Assembly: GCF_000282595.1 (NCBI RefSeq) | Contig: NZ_AKIZ01000003.1 | Coordinates: 141,634-205,633 of the forward strand | Reading direction: 5' to 3' | Length of the DNA stretch: 64,000 nt | DNA from: Phyllobacterium sp. YR531 | GTDB taxonomy: Bacteria > Pseudomonadota > Alphaproteobacteria > Rhizobiales > Rhizobiaceae | In this document: positions 45,559-54,212 of the stretch, piece after piece | Position numbering within the stretch: the first letter of the stretch is position 1 | How the letters are laid out: each line of letters begins with the position of its first letter | The notes under the pieces: generated by a model | Database searches by the model: none | The model's input: the letters and a program-made list of their open reading frames with translations, nothing else | Told to the model about the DNA's origin: nothing | Made by a program: the position numbers and the translations under genes

Positions 45559-45573
45559 GATACTTGCGCGAAG
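45559..45573 (-). promoter_or_regulatory. Flagellar 15-bp element upstream of flgE (candidate FtcR site)
   Basis: Reads CTTCGCGCAAGTATC in the transcription direction, 44 bases before the flgE start, in the 130-base gap after ftcR. It differs from the fliF element at two positions in the second half-site. Confidence 0.62.
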
Positions 45574-45644
45574 CTGACGTCGGGAATCACTGAGAGAAGC
45601 TAAACAATTTCGATTTGGTCAGGACGGCGGTGCCCGCCGATCCA

Positions 45645-46316
45645 TCAGTCGAGATTTATGCAATAGCCAAGGAAGCGTTTGGAATCGATTGGATCATATC
45701 CAAGCTGCTCGCGCAGTTTCTTGCGAAGCTTGCTGATATGGCTTTCGACAACACTTTCTTCGACTTCGCTGTCGAAGATTCCATAGATCGCGTTGAATAT
45801 CTGGGCCTTGTTCAACCGCCTGCCGCGATTGGCAATCAGATATTCCAGGATGCGGCGTTCGCGGCGGGGCAACGAGAAATCGATCCCGTTTACCTGCGGA
45901 TCGCGCCCATCGGAAAAAATCCGAATCGGGCCGATCTGGGTACCACTGCTGCCATTGCCGTAGCGTCTGCGGATGGCATTGATGCGTGCCAATATCTCAC
46001 GGACATGCATCGGTTTGCGCACCACATCGTCGACCCCAGCCTGGAAAAGTTCCAGCGTGTTCTCCAGCGATTGAGTGTCATTGACAGCGATCACGGGAGC
46101 GGAGCAACGCTCTCGAATTTTATGTGGAAACTGGCTGCGATTTGCGCATTCCCCTATGAGAAATGCTTCCACTGCCATAATGTCATTCTCCTGAACGGTG
46201 GCGACCCACTCGCCAAAATCGTTCGGAGAAAAACCTGTTGTTGTTATGCCCTCACGGGCGAACCACGCAGAATACCCACTCGTCACCAGACTTCGTTCGT
46301 CGACGACTACAATCAC
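45645..46316 (-). CDS. ftcR: Flagellar transcriptional regulator FtcR (OmpR-type)
   Basis: A 223-residue regulator: receiver-like domain at 1-120 and winged helix at about 130-220 ([40 protein letters not shown]). The order and content match Brucella FtcR, the master flagellar regulator that acts at fliF, and the rhizobial Rem protein. Glu50 (AVEAFLI) stands where the phosphorylated Asp is expected, while the KP pair (VVRKPMH) remains, so phosphorylation is doubtful. GTG start with a GGAAGGTGG site. Monocistronic by spacing. Confidence 0.93.
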   Translation of the reverse strand: MIVVVDERSLVTSGYSAWFAREGITTTGFSPNDFGEWVATVQENDIMAVEAFLIGECANRSQFPHKIRERCSAPVIAVNDTQSLENTLELFQAGVDDVVRKPMHVREILARINAIRRRYGNGSSGTQIGPIRIFSDGRDPQVNGIDFSLPRRERRILEYLIANRGRRLNKAQIFNAIYGIFDSEVEESVVESHISKLRKKLREQLGYDPIDSKRFLGYCINLD

Positions 46317-46479
46317 AACCCCACCTTCCGAATCAGTAACTTACCCCAAGCAACACACACCTAGCGGCGGCGGGGAGTCGTCGACAATCCCCAACAAATT
46401 GTTCCTAATTTATTGGGAGTCGGAAAGAGCTAGGGCAATTGCTGATTTGAAGGGCAAATGTCAGTTTGGCGAGCGCAAC

Positions 46480-46499
46480 AAACTTAATGAGATAAGTTT
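46480..46499. repeat. Short inverted repeat upstream of ftcR
   Basis: AAACTTA and TAAGTTT form perfect 7-bp arms around six bases, in the AT-rich 238-base gap between ftcR and the transglycosylase gene. It lies about 165 bases from the ftcR start, so it could be an operator for ftcR control or a chance AT-rich palindrome. Confidence 0.35.
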
Positions 46500-46537
46500 A
46501 ACAAAGTACGACCAAAAATTAAAATTCACGTTTTATT

Positions 46538-46555
46538 ACCGTGTATTAACACGGT
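46538..46555 (-). terminator. Terminator-like hairpin after the transglycosylase gene
   Basis: ACCGTGT and ACACGGT form perfect 7-bp arms with an ATTA loop, starting at the stop codon of the transglycosylase gene. On the minus strand it is followed by AATAAAACG and then TTTTAATTTTT, a weaker T-tract than usual. Confidence 0.5.
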
Positions 46556-47145
46556 CACTTCTCGCAAAAGATACGCGCCTTTTGAGTCCAATTTCCAAAG
46601 CCGCTGGCGATCATATTTTCCATTACCCGGCAAACATATTTTTTCTGCGCAGGATCATTGTTCGGACCTGCATGATATCTGGCAACGGCCATTGTCCAGC
46701 TGCCTTCGCGATTGTGCAGCTGTTTTAGAAAGCGTGCGGCGTAATCCACGTTCGCAGCCGGATCGAACATCTGATCTACCGACCTGAAGTTCCGACCGTG
46801 AAAATGGTGATTGATCTGCATGCATCCGAGGTCAATCAGTTTTGCTCCCTGCAATTGTGCCTCGTCAAATTTTGCTACTGCTGCACTTACCGTCGGCATA
46901 AAAACCGCATGCCCTTCAACGTTCAAAGCATATGGTTGGAGCGAATTCTTTCTACCTGTTTCCGTCAGACCCACCGCATAGAGTATTCCGATGGGAATAT
47001 CGTACTTTGTCGAAGCATTGTGCATTTGCCGCTCGCAAGCATTATCCGCATAGGCAAGCCGGCAAGCAGCAAAAAAGCTAAACAACAAGCCCGCGAGTAG
47101 AGTTAAGCCGATTGTCTGCTTTTGCCGCCTTTTCAGGCTGGTCAT
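46555..47145 (-). CDS. Lytic transglycosylase, probably flagellum-associated
   Basis: A 196-residue exported muramidase-like protein. Residues 1-33 (ending CRLAYA) are a signal peptide. The SLT fold shows the catalytic Glu62 in VGLTETGRKN, then LGCMQINHHFHGRNF and AVARYHAG in the usual order. The ATG lies 68 bases inside the end of fliK; a later start would lose the signal peptide. Because the FlgJ-like protein of this locus lacks an enzyme domain, this protein may open the peptidoglycan for the rod, as SltF does in Rhodobacter. Confidence 0.85.
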   Translation of the reverse strand: MTSLKRRQKQTIGLTLLAGLLFSFFAACRLAYADNACERQMHNASTKYDIPIGILYAVGLTETGRKNSLQPYALNVEGHAVFMPTVSAAVAKFDEAQLQGAKLIDLGCMQINHHFHGRNFRSVDQMFDPAANVDYAARFLKQLHNREGSWTMAVARYHAGPNNDPAQKKYVCRVMENMIASGFGNWTQKARIFCEK

Positions 47146-48364
47146 CCGGCACCGCTTCTCCGAAGAAAGGTTGATTTGCTGACCGATCTCCCGGCGTGTT
47201 CTGAAAACCCGATTGACCCTGACCATTGTTCCGCGCACCCGATTGTTGCTGGTCTTGCCCGCCAAGGTTCTGCTGCCCCGTCAGAGTGCTCCCTGAGCCC
47301 GCTGACGAGCGATCGACAATTGATATCGTGACGTTCGACGCATCATCCGTGACCCCTGCCCTGTGCAGTGCTTTGCCGAGAGCTTCCCGATCATTCGACA
47401 GATGCTCGGCCATAGCCGTGCTTGTAGCGGCAATCTGTATATGCATGCCCTCCGACGTCAGACGCAAACGTGCAGTTACAGTACCAAGCTCGACAGGTTG
47501 GAGTTGGATAACCAGCGTTCTAGCTGCACCTGTGGTTTTGTCGGAGATTACCTGAACGTCAGCAACTGCCGGATGGTTAACCGGAGCCGCAATCGTCATG
47601 ATATTTCCCATGGGTGCTTTCGGTGCTGTCTGCGACAAGGAAGGAGCCGTTTGCAAAAGCGTGCTCTTGTCCGAACCAGTAGCAACCTCTTGCAGCTGCG
47701 GTGTCTCCGCATCTGGCTTGGAACCGCGATTGTCTGGCTTCACCTCTCCCGTCGCAATAGCAGGCGAGGCAGTCTTAACCTCTTGCCTTGTTGTCGTAGC
47801 TGGAATCAGAGGCAAAGGCTCGGAATCCGATTCTCCAGAAACCGGCAATGAAGCGGAAGCCATCTGTTTGGCAGAAGAATGCTCTTGCTTTCCCGACTCC
47901 TGCTTTTTCGCCACCGGTACTGGTGCCGCTATCACCTGCTGCGGAATATCTTCTTTGCCAATGACGGGCTCCAGACTAACTGTGGCTTCAAGGACTTCCT
48001 TGGCAGCAGATTCTTCCACTTTGGCAATTGGTACTGCAATGCTTTCATCATGCTGACGCCTGTCGAGCATTTGCTCCAGTGCGGCGATGGGCTGCATAAA
48101 TGGATGTTGCGCAACTGATGCGGAATCATCGTCTTTTTCATCGCGAAAATCATCTTGCGAATGCGCGACTTTTTCCTCACCTACAGCGTGTTTTAAATCA
48201 GTTTTCTGCTTTGGCTTGATGACATTCAAGAGCGATCCGAAATCAGGCATCGGCTCGCTGGCGTCAGGCATGGCCTTCAAATCGGTCTGCACTTCTTCTT
48301 TACCTGCAATCCGGGGAACGTTCTGGAATTTCAATTTGAAGGGCATGTTGCTTCCGATTGTCAT
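47078..48364 (-). CDS. fliK: Flagellar hook-length control protein FliK (rhizobial MotD)
   Basis: A 428-residue protein with a long, low-complexity, Ala/Glu/Pro/Gln-rich N-terminal part and a conserved C-terminal domain (ARTLVIQLQPVELGTVTARL, SEGMHIQIAATSTAMAEHLS), the FliK substrate-specificity switch. In Sinorhizobium the gene at this position after motC was first called motD and then recognised as fliK. The start ATG overlaps the motC stop. The Gly/Gln/Asn-rich tail after about residue 370 is also usual. Confidence 0.88.
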   Translation of the reverse strand: MTIGSNMPFKLKFQNVPRIAGKEEVQTDLKAMPDASEPMPDFGSLLNVIKPKQKTDLKHAVGEEKVAHSQDDFRDEKDDDSASVAQHPFMQPIAALEQMLDRRQHDESIAVPIAKVEESAAKEVLEATVSLEPVIGKEDIPQQVIAAPVPVAKKQESGKQEHSSAKQMASASLPVSGESDSEPLPLIPATTTRQEVKTASPAIATGEVKPDNRGSKPDAETPQLQEVATGSDKSTLLQTAPSLSQTAPKAPMGNIMTIAAPVNHPAVADVQVISDKTTGAARTLVIQLQPVELGTVTARLRLTSEGMHIQIAATSTAMAEHLSNDREALGKALHRAGVTDDASNVTISIVDRSSAGSGSTLTGQQNLGGQDQQQSGARNNGQGQSGFQNTPGDRSANQPFFGEAVPDDQPEKAAKADNRLNSTRGLVV

Positions 48365-49566
48365 TTCCCGGCCTTTCCAAGAATTGCATCGATCGCGTCG
48401 AGCTTCTTGCGCGTTTCCGTAATCATTGCATCGTCTGGGTCAGCCGCGGCAGGTTGCTTCGTCGTTTGGGGCTTTCGCGCCGAAACCTCCGCTGCAGGCA
48501 TGGGCTGAGCATCTGCAATTGGAGGCGCAGCCTCGGGTTGAGCCGTAATCTTTCCAGCCATGGCGGTGGCAGCTTCAAGCAGCTTTACATCGCGCCCATG
48601 CAGGCGATCCTTCGGTAGGCTGGACAATATTCTGCTTGCTGCTCCCGTGGCGTCGGAACCGACATTGCTGACAGCCAGATAGAGTTTTGCCTGCGTATCG
48701 TCGCTCTTGAGCATCGCGGCCAGTCCCGCCGCTTCCTGCGATGCAAACCGCGCTCTTCCCAGATCACCATTGACGATCGATCCACGGGCTATGCGCAAAT
48801 AAAACGGCATACGTGCGCCCGGCCAAGCCAGCGCTGCCAATTCCTTGATCTCCTCGTCAGTCACCTTGCCCTTTAACTTCAGCAATGCATCTACGAGTTG
48901 GCGAAAAAAATCTTCCGAATATGGCGAGCGCTCAAAGCGTTGCAGATAGTTTCTGGCAAGTCCTATCAGCTTGTCCTTATCACCAAGGTCTGCAGCAATA
49001 CTGAGGCCCCGACGTAGCGCAGCTTCTTCAAGCAGCGTTCCCGGGGCATTCAATCTTATATAATCAAGCCGCTTCAGTGCCGTGATAGCGTCAATCGACG
49101 CAAGCTGAGATGCCGTCACCAGATAGATGGAAGCGTTGAGCTCCGTCGGTAAATTCGCAGGTAACTCCTGAAAGCTTTCGACTATGTGCAAAGCATCCCC
49201 ATCGGCATAAGCCAACGACCCTGCGATAAGCTTCGGATCAACCTGATCGGGCTTCAGCGTGGCAATAACCCCGCGCACCACATCGGGATTTCCACCATTC
49301 AGCAAGTAGATGAAAAGGGCATAGGCGTTGGCGGGCTTGTCCCAAGCGTCCGGTTTCGCCTCTTTAAACTGCCGCGAAATATGAGCGAGCACGCGGTTGA
49401 GCATTGGCAGGGCTTCCGGCTTTCCGGATGCCACCTGATCCTGAAGCATACGCATTGACCGAACCAGCAGATATGGTTCCGCAGCAGGCACATCGGCACG
49501 CGCCTGCGCTTGCTGAACAACAAGCAGACCCAGTATCAACAGAAGATGATACCGCCTTATTCTCAT
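48361..49566 (-). CDS. motC: Periplasmic motility protein MotC
   Basis: A 401-residue exported protein found in rhizobia and Brucella, where it works with MotB in the motor. Residues 1-24 (ending AQARA) are a signal peptide. The body is helical with repeat-like segments (RSMRMLQDQVASGKPEALPM at the start of the mature part, LARNYLQRFERSPYSEDFFR in the middle). The C-terminus is Ala/Pro-rich before a last helix. It overlaps motB and fliK by four bases each. Its presumed chaperone MotE is encoded at 56164-56691. Confidence 0.92.
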   Translation of the reverse strand: MRIRRYHLLLILGLLVVQQAQARADVPAAEPYLLVRSMRMLQDQVASGKPEALPMLNRVLAHISRQFKEAKPDAWDKPANAYALFIYLLNGGNPDVVRGVIATLKPDQVDPKLIAGSLAYADGDALHIVESFQELPANLPTELNASIYLVTASQLASIDAITALKRLDYIRLNAPGTLLEEAALRRGLSIAADLGDKDKLIGLARNYLQRFERSPYSEDFFRQLVDALLKLKGKVTDEEIKELAALAWPGARMPFYLRIARGSIVNGDLGRARFASQEAAGLAAMLKSDDTQAKLYLAVSNVGSDATGAASRILSSLPKDRLHGRDVKLLEAATAMAGKITAQPEAAPPIADAQPMPAAEVSARKPQTTKQPAAADPDDAMITETRKKLDAIDAILGKAGK

Positions 49567-50798
49567 CTGCTGGCCGTCTTGAGAAAGATATCGATCCGGC
49601 GGTTTTGCGCGGCATAGGGGTCGGAAGCGATTTTCGGGTCACGATCCGCATAGCCGTCAATTCGCAGGATACGTTTCGCGTCCAGACCGCCGCGTGTCAG
49701 CATGTAATAGGCCATGTGAGCTCGTGCCGACGACAGACGCCAATTGTCATAGCTATCGCTTTTGAATGGCCTCGCGTCTGTGTGACCACTGATGACCACA
49801 TCTCCCTTGCGTGTAGCGATGATTTTCCCGATCTCATCGAGAACCTGGACCACACGCTTGTCCGGCTTGGCTGAACCAATGGCGAACATGCCGTAATCCA
49901 CCTTGTCGGTGAGCTGAATCATCACGCCGTCATCTGTAGGGACGACTGTCACTTCCGGGGCGTTCTTCTCGTTTGCGACACCGGTCTTTGCTATCTCTGC
50001 GGCAAGCTTTTGCGCAATCTCGGCTGGACTGATGTCTGGTTTGTTTTCTTTGGCCGCCTTATCGGCAGACTTCACTACGTCAGGGGTCTTTATAGCTGGC
50101 TCCGGCTTCACATCGCCCGCACTGATCCGCTGCTCAAGTGAGGCCTGTTCGATTTTCGCCAGTTCTTCCTTTGCACCCTTTTTGTTGACACTCGCACTTT
50201 TTTCGTACGATGGCGGCGGTACAGGTGGACTGTCCGTCAGAGGGAAAATTTCTTCATCTACCCGGTCCGTCCAGTAATTGGGATTGAACGGATCGCGATA
50301 GGCCTCTCCGCCTTCAGCGCCCGTCAACGGCCCTGCCCGATTGATACCACCCGCACCTGCTACGGAACGGTTCTGCAGCACACCGGAGTCCGTAGCGATC
50401 TCCGCAAGAACCGCATATGGGTCCTTGAATATCTGTCGTTCTTCCCGCTCTGGCTGAGTTTCCGCTTCCCTGTCATTTCGCGAACTTTTGGTCTCGGCAT
50501 CGGTAGAATCCGGTCGTTCAAAACGGACCTTACCCTTTTCTTCATCCGAATCCTGAATACCTTTTGGCCGCGCGTTACGATCCATCAATTTTACGGGATT
50601 GAAGTAGCTGGCGACGGCAGCTTTTGTTTCTTCATTGGCCGCATTGATGAGCCACATGACAAGAAAGAATGCCATCATAGCGGTCATGAAATCGGCATAG
50701 GCGATTTTCCATACACCACCGTGATGGCTGTCCTCACCATCACCGCGACCGCGTCGTACGATAACAATCTCACGATGTGTTTCGGGATCAATATTCAT
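49563..50798 (-). CDS. motB: Flagellar motor stator protein MotB
   Basis: A 411-residue stator subunit. A single N-terminal helix contains the proton-carrying Asp36 (KIAYADFMTAMMAFFLVMWL). A long linker of about 200 residues, rich in charged residues and proline, follows. The OmpA-like peptidoglycan-binding domain is at the C-terminus (VVISGHTDARPFKSDSYDNW, SSARAHMAYYML). MotB of this length, with the extended linker, is typical of rhizobia. MotA is not in the window. Confidence 0.95.
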   Translation of the reverse strand: MNIDPETHREIVIVRRGRGDGEDSHHGGVWKIAYADFMTAMMAFFLVMWLINAANEETKAAVASYFNPVKLMDRNARPKGIQDSDEEKGKVRFERPDSTDAETKSSRNDREAETQPEREERQIFKDPYAVLAEIATDSGVLQNRSVAGAGGINRAGPLTGAEGGEAYRDPFNPNYWTDRVDEEIFPLTDSPPVPPPSYEKSASVNKKGAKEELAKIEQASLEQRISAGDVKPEPAIKTPDVVKSADKAAKENKPDISPAEIAQKLAAEIAKTGVANEKNAPEVTVVPTDDGVMIQLTDKVDYGMFAIGSAKPDKRVVQVLDEIGKIIATRKGDVVISGHTDARPFKSDSYDNWRLSSARAHMAYYMLTRGGLDAKRILRIDGYADRDPKIASDPYAAQNRRIDIFLKTASR

Positions 50799-51460
50799 CG
50801 AATGTGATCCTTCAAACTATCGATCAGGCGGCCAAGGCGCGTCTCGACAACTGCATCATCAAGCCGCAAGGACAGTTCTGCCTGATTTGCCTCTGTCATT
50901 GTAAAACGCATAGTCTCAAAGTCCGGTCGGTTGCGGAGGGCATCCAGGAGATGTAGCGGACCGGTAATGTTGGCCGTAATCCCCGCTTGCCCTGTGGTCA
51001 GCAGTTCAATTTCTGTCACAAAAGCAGCTACTGCCCGCTCCCGCATATTATTCTCGACCAGCGGCACGATAACCGCCGCCAGTGAGCCGGAAAGATCAGA
51101 CGCGATTGCCTTCAGGCCATCTTCAATCTGCGATGCAATGCGAGCGCCTGTCTGTTCGAGAAAAGTAACTTCTGCGCCAGCGAGTTGCTCTTGAAACTCC
51201 CGTTCCAACCGTACTTTTTCCGCCTCAAACAGAACGGAGGATTCAACCTGTCCGGACTCTCGTCCTGCGGCAAAAGCCTCCTTGATCTTGAGCTCGTAAT
51301 CGATGAGCTCAACCACTTCTTCAGGGGCATCGTCAAAGTCAGGTTTGATCGCTATCCGTTCACCCGGCGCGGTAAAAACAGTCACCCGATCAGCCGGAAC
51401 GAGCTTGGGCGTAAAATCCGTCAACATGCTGGCAATAGATTTGGATTGGGTTGCAGTCAT
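50795..51460 (-). CDS. Flagellar protein between fliF and motB, FliH-like (probable)
   Basis: A 221-residue soluble protein. A charged helical middle (ELKIKEAFAAGRESGQVESS, then KVRLEREFQEQLAGAEVTFL) and a globular C-terminal half match the architecture of FliH, the regulator of the FliI ATPase. The sequence is divergent and is often left as hypothetical. It overlaps fliF upstream and motB downstream by four bases each, so it is firmly in the fliF unit. No other fliH candidate appears in the window. Confidence 0.68.
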   Translation of the reverse strand: MTATQSKSIASMLTDFTPKLVPADRVTVFTAPGERIAIKPDFDDAPEEVVELIDYELKIKEAFAAGRESGQVESSVLFEAEKVRLEREFQEQLAGAEVTFLEQTGARIASQIEDGLKAIASDLSGSLAAVIVPLVENNMRERAVAAFVTEIELLTTGQAGITANITGPLHLLDALRNRPDFETMRFTMTEANQAELSLRLDDAVVETRLGRLIDSLKDHIR

Positions 51461-53103
51461 GCTGCTTCATGCACCCATTGTTTGAGGATGGCAGCGACGC
51501 GCTCTTCATCCATATCGATCATTTGCTCCAGCCTGTTTTGCGCCGGAACGCGCATACGTCGTCTCAGCTCGCTGAGATCGTCATAGGGCACACTCTGTTC
51601 TGTATTCGCAGCAGCGACAGCTGGAAGATTGGTTGCCGGAGCTAGTCCTGGCATTGCGAATGACGGCTCTGACGCAACCTGCAACGCTGTCTGTTGATTG
51701 CCCATTTCACGCATCAGTGGACGTACGCCGAACCAGAGAACCAAACCAACCGCCGCTATCAGCGCCGCTGCATTGATGAGTGTGCCAGTCTGCCTGAAGA
51801 TCATTTCCGATATGGGCGTTGAAGCCGGTTGCAACTGCTCATCCGCCGTTTCCATGAAATTCACCGCCGTGACATTGATAACGTCACCACGCTTTGTATC
51901 GAGGCCGGCAGCCGTAGCGACCAATTGCGTAATCTTGGCGATCTGCTGGTCAACGAAATTGGCGGGTGGTGGTGTTTCACCTGCCGTAGCAAGCAGCCGC
52001 GCTTGATCAACCACCACCGCAATGGAGAGGCGTTTGATCTGATAGCTGTCACTTGTTGTCGAAACTGTCTTCGAACTCAACTCGTAGTTGGTCAGCTCTT
52101 CCCGCTTGTCGGTCTTTTCCGTAGCGCTGTCACCATTCCTGCTGGCAATTTCTTCCTGCGGAATGTTCTGCTCGACGCCAGTTGCGTTGTCACTGGTCGA
52201 ATTTTTGGAATCGCCACTCTCTCGAACCACTCTAACCGAACGCTCAACACGTGATTCGGGATCAAAAACTGTCTCGTTGGTCTGGCGACGATCCGTATCG
52301 AGGGCTACCTGAACGCTCGTCTGGAAATGTCCGACACCCAGATAAGGTGCCAGTGCCTTTCGGATGTTCTCATCAACAGACGACGAAACATTCTGCTCCA
52401 GCGTGGCCGACATCACCGCACCCGCATTGGTGCCGTCATCCTTTGAGGCCAGCAGACGGCCATTCGTGTCGAGAATTGTTACCTCGGAGGCTGTCAGTTG
52501 CGGCACAGCAGCGGCAACCAACTGGCGTATCGACTGGGCGGATTCAATGGCAAAGTCACCCTCAGTACGGATGACGACCGAAGCGGAAGGAGCCTGATCG
52601 CCGCGGCGGAAACTGCCCTTTTCCGGCAGAACGATATGCACGCGTGACGCCTTGATTCCGCGTATCGCCTGAATGGTCCGCGATATTTCGCCCTCAAGGG
52701 CTCGTACGCGCGTAATCTCCTGCATGAAGGAGGTCAGGCCGAGCGAGCCCATATTGTCAAAGAGTTCGTACCCGGCATTATTGCTTGTCGGCAGTCCTTT
52801 TTCGGCAAGATACATCCGCGCCTGATCCGCTTTGCCGAATGGTACCAGAACCGAAGTTCCATCTGATTTAACGTCGAACGGTATGCCTGCTTCGCCCAAT
52901 GCCATGCCCATGCGATTGACGTCGTCGCGACTGAGGCCAACATAGAGGGTCTCGTACTGAGGGCGGTTCAGATAAAAACTTGATGCGAGAATCGCAGCGA
53001 AAAGCGTTACGCCGATGATGCCAAGCGCAATAAGCCGCCGGGCCCCAAGCTTCTGCAACGCTGTACCCAGCTGCTCGAAAGTCTGTCTTATGTTCTTTTC
53101 CAT
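51457..53103 (-). CDS. fliF: Flagellar MS-ring protein FliF
   Basis: A 548-residue ring protein. Two membrane helices lie near residues 25-45 and 440-460. Between them are the YscJ/FliF ring-building domains (LSRDDVNRMGMALGEAGIPF, ALEGEISRTIQAIRGIKASR, VHIVLPEKGSF). The C-terminal tail binds FliG (LEQMIDMDEERVAAILKQW). ATG 53103 has a GGGAA site; the longer frame would need TTG. It heads a unit of six overlapping genes and carries the best match to the shared 15-bp element. Confidence 0.96.
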   Translation of the reverse strand: MEKNIRQTFEQLGTALQKLGARRLIALGIIGVTLFAAILASSFYLNRPQYETLYVGLSRDDVNRMGMALGEAGIPFDVKSDGTSVLVPFGKADQARMYLAEKGLPTSNNAGYELFDNMGSLGLTSFMQEITRVRALEGEISRTIQAIRGIKASRVHIVLPEKGSFRRGDQAPSASVVIRTEGDFAIESAQSIRQLVAAAVPQLTASEVTILDTNGRLLASKDDGTNAGAVMSATLEQNVSSSVDENIRKALAPYLGVGHFQTSVQVALDTDRRQTNETVFDPESRVERSVRVVRESGDSKNSTSDNATGVEQNIPQEEIASRNGDSATEKTDKREELTNYELSSKTVSTTSDSYQIKRLSIAVVVDQARLLATAGETPPPANFVDQQIAKITQLVATAAGLDTKRGDVINVTAVNFMETADEQLQPASTPISEMIFRQTGTLINAAALIAAVGLVLWFGVRPLMREMGNQQTALQVASEPSFAMPGLAPATNLPAVAAANTEQSVPYDDLSELRRRMRVPAQNRLEQMIDMDEERVAAILKQWVHEAA

Positions 53104-53142
53104 CAATTCCCACCGCAACGCCGTACGGTGACAATAGATGCT

Positions 53143-53157
53143 GAAGCTTGCGCGAAG
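53143..53157 (-). promoter_or_regulatory. Flagellar 15-bp element upstream of fliF (candidate FtcR site)
   Basis: Reads CTTCGCGCAAGCTTC, 39 bases before the fliF start, and is the reference copy for the set. FtcR of Brucella is reported to bind upstream of fliF, which supports the assignment. Confidence 0.7.
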
Positions 53158-53190
53158 TTAGAGCGGCGTAAGCCACAACCGCTTCCCACA

Positions 53191-53219
53191 ATAAAAAAGG
53201 CCACGCGCGATGCGTGGCC
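53191..53219 (-). terminator. Rho-independent terminator of the flagellin gene
   Basis: GGCCACGC and GCGTGGCC form perfect 8-bp arms with a five-base loop, followed in the flagellin direction by TTTTTTATT. It starts 27 bases after the flagellin stop and separates that gene from fliF. Confidence 0.88.
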
Positions 53220-53246
53220 AATTCAAGTTTTGCAGAATTATTCTTG

Positions 53247-54029
53247 TTAGCCGCGGAAGAGCGACAGAATGCTCTGGTTGCCGGAATTGGCAATCGAGAG
53301 CGCCTGAATGCCGAGCTGCTGCTGAACCTGCAGAGCGGACAGACGAGCTGATTCTGCGTTCATGTCAGCGTCAACGAGCTGGCCAACGCCGCGATCGATC
53401 GCATCCATCAGCGAGCTGGTGAAGCTTACCTGCGTGTCGATACGGGTCTTTGCGGAACCGAGACCTGCTGCTGCTGCCTTCATGGTGTCGATGGCTGTGC
53501 CGACAGTTGCGGAGGTTGTAGCTGTTGTCAGAGCAGCTTCCAGATCGAATGCAGCAACTGCAATCGTTGTTACACCAGTGCCAGCTTCGTAGCCGGTAAC
53601 GATGTTCTGTGCTGTGCCGCCTGTCTTGAGCAGGTTGACGCCCTGGAATGTCGCGCCTTTTGCCATTTCAACGATCTGAGCCTTGAACTGTGCAATGTCG
53701 GCATCAATGATGGCGCCGTCTGTGCCTGGAGTTTCCTTGGCAACATATTTTGCCTGGATCTTCTGAGCGAGATCGATAGCCTTCGTCAATGAAGTATAGG
53801 CTGTGTCGACGATGGAAGCACCAAGGCCAAGACCGTCTTTAACAGCGGAAAGAGCCGAATTCTGCGTACGCATGCCGGTTGCAATTGACCAGTATGCTGC
53901 GTTGTCGGAAGCTGTCGAAACGCGCTGACCGGTAGCAATACGGTCCTGCGTTGTAGCAAGGTTCTTGTTTGTTGCAGAAAGAGTCTGAAGCGCAGTCATT
54001 GCTGATGCGTTTGTAAGAATGCTAGCCAT
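53247..54029 (-). CDS. Flagellin
   Basis: A 260-residue filament subunit. The conserved N-terminal D0/D1 helices (MASILTNASAMTALQTLSAT, DRIATGQRVSTASDNAAYWS) and C-terminal helices (LQVQQQLGIQALSIANSGNQ, ILSLFRG) are joined by a very short middle part. It therefore lacks most of the variable outer domain, close to the small flagellin of Brucella. ATG 54029 is the family start; the longer frame is leader sequence. The gene has its own leader with a palindrome and its own terminator. It is the only flagellin in the window. Confidence 0.95.
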   Translation of the reverse strand: MASILTNASAMTALQTLSATNKNLATTQDRIATGQRVSTASDNAAYWSIATGMRTQNSALSAVKDGLGLGASIVDTAYTSLTKAIDLAQKIQAKYVAKETPGTDGAIIDADIAQFKAQIVEMAKGATFQGVNLLKTGGTAQNIVTGYEAGTGVTTIAVAAFDLEAALTTATTSATVGTAIDTMKAAAAGLGSAKTRIDTQVSFTSSLMDAIDRGVGQLVDADMNAESARLSALQVQQQLGIQALSIANSGNQSILSLFRG

Positions 54030-54104
54030 AGGATGAAGTCCCTGATGAGATACTGATTGGGACATACCGGGTTGACCGGTATAACGGAGCGGCATCATGC
54101 CTAT

Positions 54105-54119
54105 TGTCGTAGCGACAAC
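54105..54119 (-). promoter_or_regulatory. Palindrome in the flagellin leader
   Basis: TTGTCG-TAG-CGACAA is a perfect 6-bp-arm inverted repeat 75 bases upstream of the flagellin ATG. The flanking sequence on the minus strand reads CGACAATAGG, as in the flhA leader. It could be a protein-binding site or, if transcribed, a hairpin recognised during FlbT/FlaF control. Confidence 0.45.
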
Positions 54120-54212
54120 CCGTTATGTTCGTGATGAGTAAGCCAAAAGTATTACAGTTTCAATAACGCTCATGATTAATTTTTCAACATTGGTTATCGC
54201 ACCGGTATCCGG

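Noticed and set aside
47363..48056. Two overlapping plus-strand frames of about 150 codons within fliK
   Set aside because: They mirror the low-complexity region of fliK on the opposite strand, have skewed Cys/Ser content and have no ribosome site or operon context.
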